A program made the translations under genes and the position numbers. This document shows, one piece after another, positions 6,621 to 9,362 of a stretch of DNA of 9,362 bases (its first letter is position 1; the number at the start of each line of letters is the position of its first letter). The notes beneath the pieces were generated by a model. That model made no database searches and was not told the DNA's origin. It saw only the letters and a list, made by a program, of their open reading frames with translations. The DNA comes from Pseudomonadota bacterium. Lineage in GTDB: Bacteria; Pseudomonadota; Gammaproteobacteria; Xanthomonadales; Xanthomonadaceae. Location: positions 1 through 9,362 of the forward strand of contig JAFAEU010000003.1 in NCBI GenBank assembly GCA_023423855.1, read 5' to 3'.

Positions 6621-7622
6621 GTGCCCATCGAACTCGAACTGCACAACGAACCGCTGCCGATGGCGGCGCCGTTCCGCATCGCCGGCCACGTGTTCACGGC
6701 GATGCCGGCCACCGTGGTGACGCTGCGCGATGGCGCGCATGTCGGGCGCGGCGAGGCGGCGGGCGTGTACTACAACGACGACCATCCCGACGCGATGCTG
6801 GCGACGCTCGAAGCGCTGCGGCCGCGCATCGAAGCGGGCCTCGATCGCGACACGCTGCGCGCGCTGCTGCCGGCCGGCGGCGCGCGCAATGCACTCGACG
6901 CCGCGCTGTGGGAGCTCGAATCGCAGCGCACGGGCGTGCCGGTGTGGAAGCTCGCCGGCCTCGACGGCGTGCGGCCGCTGCTGACCACGTTCACGGTCGG
7001 TGCGGACGATCCGGCGGTGATGGCCGGGCACGCGGCCGCCTACACGCAGGCGCGCGCGCTGAAGCTCAAGCTCACCGGTGAACCGGAGCTCGATGCCGCA
7101 CGCGTACGCGCGGTGCGCGCGCGCTGCCCGGAGGCGTGGATCGGCGTCGATGCCAACCAGGGCTACAGTGCGGACCACTTGCCGTCGCTGCTGGCGGTGC
7201 TGGTCGAAGCGGGCGTCTCGCTGCTCGAACAGCCCTGTGCCAGGGGCCGCGAGGACGAACTCGACGGCATCGAGCGAGAGGTGCCGTTCGCCGCCGACGA
7301 AAGCATCCTCGATCTCGCCGAACTCGAGGCGCGCCACCGCCATTTCAACGTGGTCAACATCAAGCTCGACAAGTGCGGCGGCCTGACCGAGGGCCTGCTG
7401 ATGGCCCGGCGCGCGCGCGAACTGGGCAAGCGGGTAATGGTCGGCAACATGTGCGGCACCAGCCTGGCGGCGGCGCCGGCGTTCGTGCTGGGGCAGTGCT
7501 GCGACGTGGTCGACCTCGACGGCCCGATCTTCCTCGCGCGCGACCGCAGCCCGTCCGTGCGCTACGAGGACGGCCATGTCTTCTGCGGCGACGAGGTCTG
7601 GGGACCGAAGGCCGCGCCGTGA
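6621..7622 (+). CDS. Dipeptide epimerase (enolase superfamily, L-Ala-D/L-Glu epimerase-like)
   Basis: Cytoplasmic enzyme of 333 residues predicted to invert the alpha-carbon of one residue in a dipeptide, in the manner of YcjG/YkfB acting on L-Ala-D-Glu from murein. Full catalytic set visible: KLK with K148 and K150 as one acid/base; metal ligands D177 (VDANQG), E203 (LLEQP) and D226 (ADES); and K248 in NVVNIKLDKCGGLTEG as the opposite acid/base. D298 in VVDLDGP is the dipeptide-epimerase hallmark that holds the substrate amino group. The frame opens at 6543, but the GTG at 6621 (VPIELELHNEPLPMAAPFRI) fits the usual N-terminus; AGGAG at 6605-6609 is 11 bases away, longer than ideal. The end overlaps the transporter start by 4 bases. 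The function is firm at family level; the preferred dipeptide is not known. Confidence 0.92.
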   Translation: MPIELELHNEPLPMAAPFRIAGHVFTAMPATVVTLRDGAHVGRGEAAGVYYNDDHPDAMLATLEALRPRIEAGLDRDTLRALLPAGGARNALDAALWELESQRTGVPVWKLAGLDGVRPLLTTFTVGADDPAVMAGHAAAYTQARALKLKLTGEPELDAARVRAVRARCPEAWIGVDANQGYSADHLPSLLAVLVEAGVSLLEQPCARGREDELDGIEREVPFAADESILDLAELEARHRHFNVVNIKLDKCGGLTEGLLMARRARELGKRVMVGNMCGTSLAAAPAFVLGQCCDVVDLDGPIFLARDRSPSVRYEDGHVFCGDEVWGPKAAP

Positions 7623-8881
7623 GTTCCGCGGCCGACAAGACCTGGTTCGGTCAGCCGCGCGGGCTGACGATCCTGTTCCTGACCCAGATGTGGGAGCTGT
7701 TCTCCTACTACGGCATGCGCACGCTGCTGGTCTACTACATGACCAAGCAACTGCTGTTCGCGCAGGAGAAGGCGTCCTTCATCTATGGCACCTACACCGC
7801 GATGGCGTACTTCACGCCGATCCTCGGCGGCGCGATCGCCGATCGCTGGCTGGGCAAGCGCAACGCGGTGATCCTGGGCGGCAGCATCATGGCCTTCGGC
7901 CACTTCGTGATGGCGTTCGAGCCGATGTTCTACGTGGCGCTGGCGACGATCGCGCTCGGCAACGGCCTGTTCCTGCCCAGCCTGCCGAGCCAGATCAACG
8001 ACCTCTACGCCGCCGACGATCCGCGCCGCGGACGCGCCTACAACGTCTACTACGTCGGCCTGAACATCGGCGGCTTCCTCGCGCCGCTGGTGTGCGGCAC
8101 GCTCGGCGAGCTTTACGGCTGGCACTACGGCTTCGGCGCGGCGGGCGTGGGCATGTTCGCGGGCCTGGTGATCTACATCGCGGGGCGACGCTACCTGCCC
8201 CCGGAGCTGCAGCGCCGCGCGCCGGCCGCCGTCACCACGCAGCAAGCGCGCCGCGGCCGCCACAGGGTCTGGTGGCTGCTGCTCGGCGTCGGCATCGCCG
8301 CGACGATCTTCCGCGGCGCCTACGAGCAGATCGGCAACACGCTGCCGCTGTGGATCGACACCGGCGTGGACCGCAGCCTGGGCGGGCTCACGATCCCGAT
8401 GACCTGGTTCCAGTCGCTCAACCCGCTGCTGGTGATCTCGATGACGCCGCTGCTGCTGATGGCCTGGCGCCGCCGCGCCGAGGCCGGGCGCGAGACGTCG
8501 CCTGCGATCCGCATGGCGATCGGCGCGCTGCTGGTGGCCGCCGCCTACGTGCTGCTGGCGTTCGTTGCGGCGCTGGCCGGCGATGCGCGCGTGGGCTGGC
8601 CCTGGCTGCTGGCCTTCTTCCTGATCCTGACCCTGGGCGAGCTGTACATCCTGCCGACCGGGCTGGGCCTGTTCGCCCGGCTGGCGCCGCCGCGGCTGGG
8701 CGCGACGACGGTGGCGTCGTGGTTCCTCGCCGTGTTCAGCGGCAGCCTGCTGGCGGGCATGGTCGGCACCCTGTGGAGCCGGGCCAGCCATGCGGGGTTC
8801 TTCCTGCTGCTGGCGGCGCTGGCGGTCGCTGCCGCGGCGCTGTTGTGGCGGCTGGACCGGCCGATCCGGACCCTGGGCTGA
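7619..8881 (+). CDS. POT/PTR2-family peptide:H+ symporter, compact 12-helix form
   Basis: Inner-membrane transporter of 420 residues, probably importing di- or tripeptides with protons. POT landmarks: FSYYGMRTLLVYYM in helix 1 (28-41), GGAIADRWLGKR (70-81), YNVYYVGLNIGGFLAPLVCG (141-160), FRGAYEQIGNTLPLW in helix 7 (231-245, with E236 and Q237) and GELYILPTGLGLF in helix 10 (340-352). The helix-1 ExxER proton-coupling motif reads Q23-M-W-E26-L27, so both its first Glu and its Arg are replaced. The protein is shorter than typical bacterial POTs and shows about 12 helices, with only a polar loop (192-215) where the extra HA/HB pair normally lies. The GTG start at 7619 overlaps the epimerase stop (GTGA) and follows GAAGG seven bases upstream, indicating translational coupling. 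The epimerase beside it suggests the imported peptide is its substrate. Confidence 0.9.
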   Translation: MSSAADKTWFGQPRGLTILFLTQMWELFSYYGMRTLLVYYMTKQLLFAQEKASFIYGTYTAMAYFTPILGGAIADRWLGKRNAVILGGSIMAFGHFVMAFEPMFYVALATIALGNGLFLPSLPSQINDLYAADDPRRGRAYNVYYVGLNIGGFLAPLVCGTLGELYGWHYGFGAAGVGMFAGLVIYIAGRRYLPPELQRRAPAAVTTQQARRGRHRVWWLLLGVGIAATIFRGAYEQIGNTLPLWIDTGVDRSLGGLTIPMTWFQSLNPLLVISMTPLLLMAWRRRAEAGRETSPAIRMAIGALLVAAAYVLLAFVAALAGDARVGWPWLLAFFLILTLGELYILPTGLGLFARLAPPRLGATTVASWFLAVFSGSLLAGMVGTLWSRASHAGFFLLLAALAVAAAALLWRLDRPIRTLG

Positions 8882-8896
8882 GCTGCGCATCGCAGC
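8882..8896 (+). other. Hairpin directly after the transporter stop codon
   Basis: GCTGCG-CAT-CGCAGC forms a perfect 6-bp stem with a 3-base loop starting at the base after the stop. No T-run follows, so this is at best a 3'-end stabiliser or a weak, factor-assisted end of the hydrolase-epimerase-transporter transcript. The remaining bases up to the promoter at 8944 hold nothing else recognised except an A/T-rich patch (about 8930-8940). Confidence 0.3.
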
Positions 8897-8943
8897 GCCG
8901 CGCGACGCGTGACCCCGCATGATCGGCCAAATTTTCCAAACAT

Positions 8944-8982
8944 GTTGACAATTCTCTGATCGGGATCATGATCCCTGATCAG
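8944..8982 (+). promoter_or_regulatory. Promoter/operator copy B, driving the TonB-dependent receptor
   Basis: TTGACA (8945-8950), a 16-base spacer and CATGAT (8967-8972) repeat the layout of copy A, with 28 of 30 bases identical over 8944-8973. The -10 lies inside a perfect 14-bp palindrome, GGGATCATGATCCC (8962-8975). This is flanked by inverted arms CTGATC (8956-8961) and GATCAG (8977-8982). An A/T-rich stretch just upstream (AAATTTT near 8930) could act as an UP element. The leader to the ATG at 9055 is about 75 bases. Confidence 0.75.
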
Positions 8983-9054
8983 GACCGAGTGCCAGCGCTC
9001 CGGCGATGCCATCTGGCCCGTGGACACTCCCGCACCGACCCGGAGAGCAACGCC

Positions 9055-9362
9055 ATGACCACATCCCCTTCCCACGCGCCGTCCCGCCGCTCGCGGCTGG
9101 CCCGCGCCGTCGCCGCCGCCATCGCATTCGGAGCCACTGCAGGTGTGGCCTACGCCCAGGATGCACCCGTGGCAGGCACGCCCGAGGCCGACGTCGTCGA
9201 GCTCGACCATGTGATCGTGACCGCCAACAAGCGCCAGGAGAACATCCGCGAGGTCGCCACCGCGATCACGCGCCTGGGCGAGCAGCAGCTGGAAAACCTC
9301 AACGCCACCCAGATGGCCGACTACGCCAGCTACGTGCCCGGCCTGCAGATGCAGTCCAGCGG
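9055..9362 (+). CDS. TonB-dependent outer-membrane receptor, N-terminal part only
   Basis: 102 complete codons of a TonB-dependent receptor that continues past the right edge. An arginine-rich n-region (RRSRLAR, 11-17) and hydrophobic core lead to a signal-peptidase site near AYA|QD (residues 32-36). A TonB-box-like segment (ELDHVIVTANKRQ, 49-61) follows, then the start of the plug domain (ENIREVATAITRLGEQQLEN, 62-81; YVPGLQMQSSG-like end at 93-102). There is no N-terminal signalling extension, so it is not a FecA-type transducer. The ATG at 9055 follows CCCGGAGA, the same ribosome-binding site as the serine hydrolase gene. Its promoter matches that of the hydrolase operon, so it is likely the outer-membrane importer for the same substrate. 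The usual alternatives, siderophore or sugar receptors, cannot be excluded from the visible part. Confidence 0.93.
   Translation, partial: MTTSPSHAPSRRSRLARAVAAAIAFGATAGVAYAQDAPVAGTPEADVVELDHVIVTANKRQENIREVATAITRLGEQQLENLNATQMADYASYVPGLQMQSS

Noticed and set aside
4311..7577. A 1088-codon open frame on the minus strand opposite the hydrolase and epimerase
   Set aside because: Shadow frame in high-GC DNA. It has an Arg/Gln/His-rich low-complexity translation with no domain, crosses the REP element and two real genes, and the opposite strand has full family motifs.
7562..8920. A 452-codon minus-strand frame, and a 448-codon plus-strand frame at 7576-8922, over the transporter
   Set aside because: Both overlap the POT gene entirely and give Arg/Gln/Ala-rich translations with no hydrophobic pattern or motif.
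1..9362. Search for tRNA/rRNA genes, CRISPR repeats, insertion sequences, phage or defence genes
   Set aside because: None seen by eye; apart from the REP pair and the operators there are no direct repeats or terminal inverted repeats that bound a mobile unit.

Overview
This is a high-GC window with dense, short-gapped genes. It has a TonB-dependent receptor, an inverted pair of 'GTCATTTCGA'-type REP units, and alanine- and arginine-rich proteins. Together these suggest a gammaproteobacterium of the Xanthomonadaceae type (Lysobacter, Luteimonas or Stenotrophomonas-like). The taxonomic guess is inference from style, not from a marker gene. Seven protein genes are supported, two of them cut by the window edges. 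No RNA gene, insertion sequence, CRISPR array or origin was seen.

Left block (1-3308): a sugar-type catabolic cassette. A LacI-family repressor (2304-3308, +) is divergent from a minus-strand operon that begins with a xylose-isomerase-like TIM-barrel isomerase/epimerase (2209-1157). The operon continues into a nucleoside:H+ symporter-family (NupG/XapB/YegT-like) permease (1113 to the left edge). A perfect 16-bp palindrome with a central CG (2224-2239), the classic form of a LacI-family operator, sits in the 94-bp divergent gap just in front of the isomerase. The likely logic is that the permease brings in a sugar or glycoside, the isomerase converts it, and the LacI protein senses it. The substrate cannot be read from this window.

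Middle and right block (3426-9362): an apparent regulon for use of peptides, probably ones containing D-amino acids. An XRE-type HTH plus cupin regulator (4145-3426, -) is divergent from a run of three plus-strand genes. These are an exported serine hydrolase of the beta-lactamase/DD-peptidase fold with a four-helix C-terminal membrane domain (4401-6419), a dipeptide epimerase of the enolase superfamily (6621-7622), and a POT/PTR2-type peptide transporter (7619-8881) that overlaps the epimerase by 4 bases. A TonB-dependent receptor follows (9055 to the right edge). A REP-like inverted pair (6467-6537) lies between the hydrolase and the epimerase.

The most interesting signal is not a gene. A 30-bp promoter/operator block (28 of 30 bases identical) stands in front of both the serine hydrolase (4286-4315) and the TonB-dependent receptor (8944-8973). 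In both copies a TTGACA -35 box leads into a GGGATCAT-type repeat that covers the -10 box. A third partial copy (4198-4211, 13 of 14 bases) lies in front of the XRE-cupin gene. The simplest reading is one regulator controlling itself, the hydrolase/epimerase/transporter operon and the outer-membrane receptor. That would make a complete route: outer-membrane uptake, periplasmic cleavage, inner-membrane import, cytoplasmic epimerisation.
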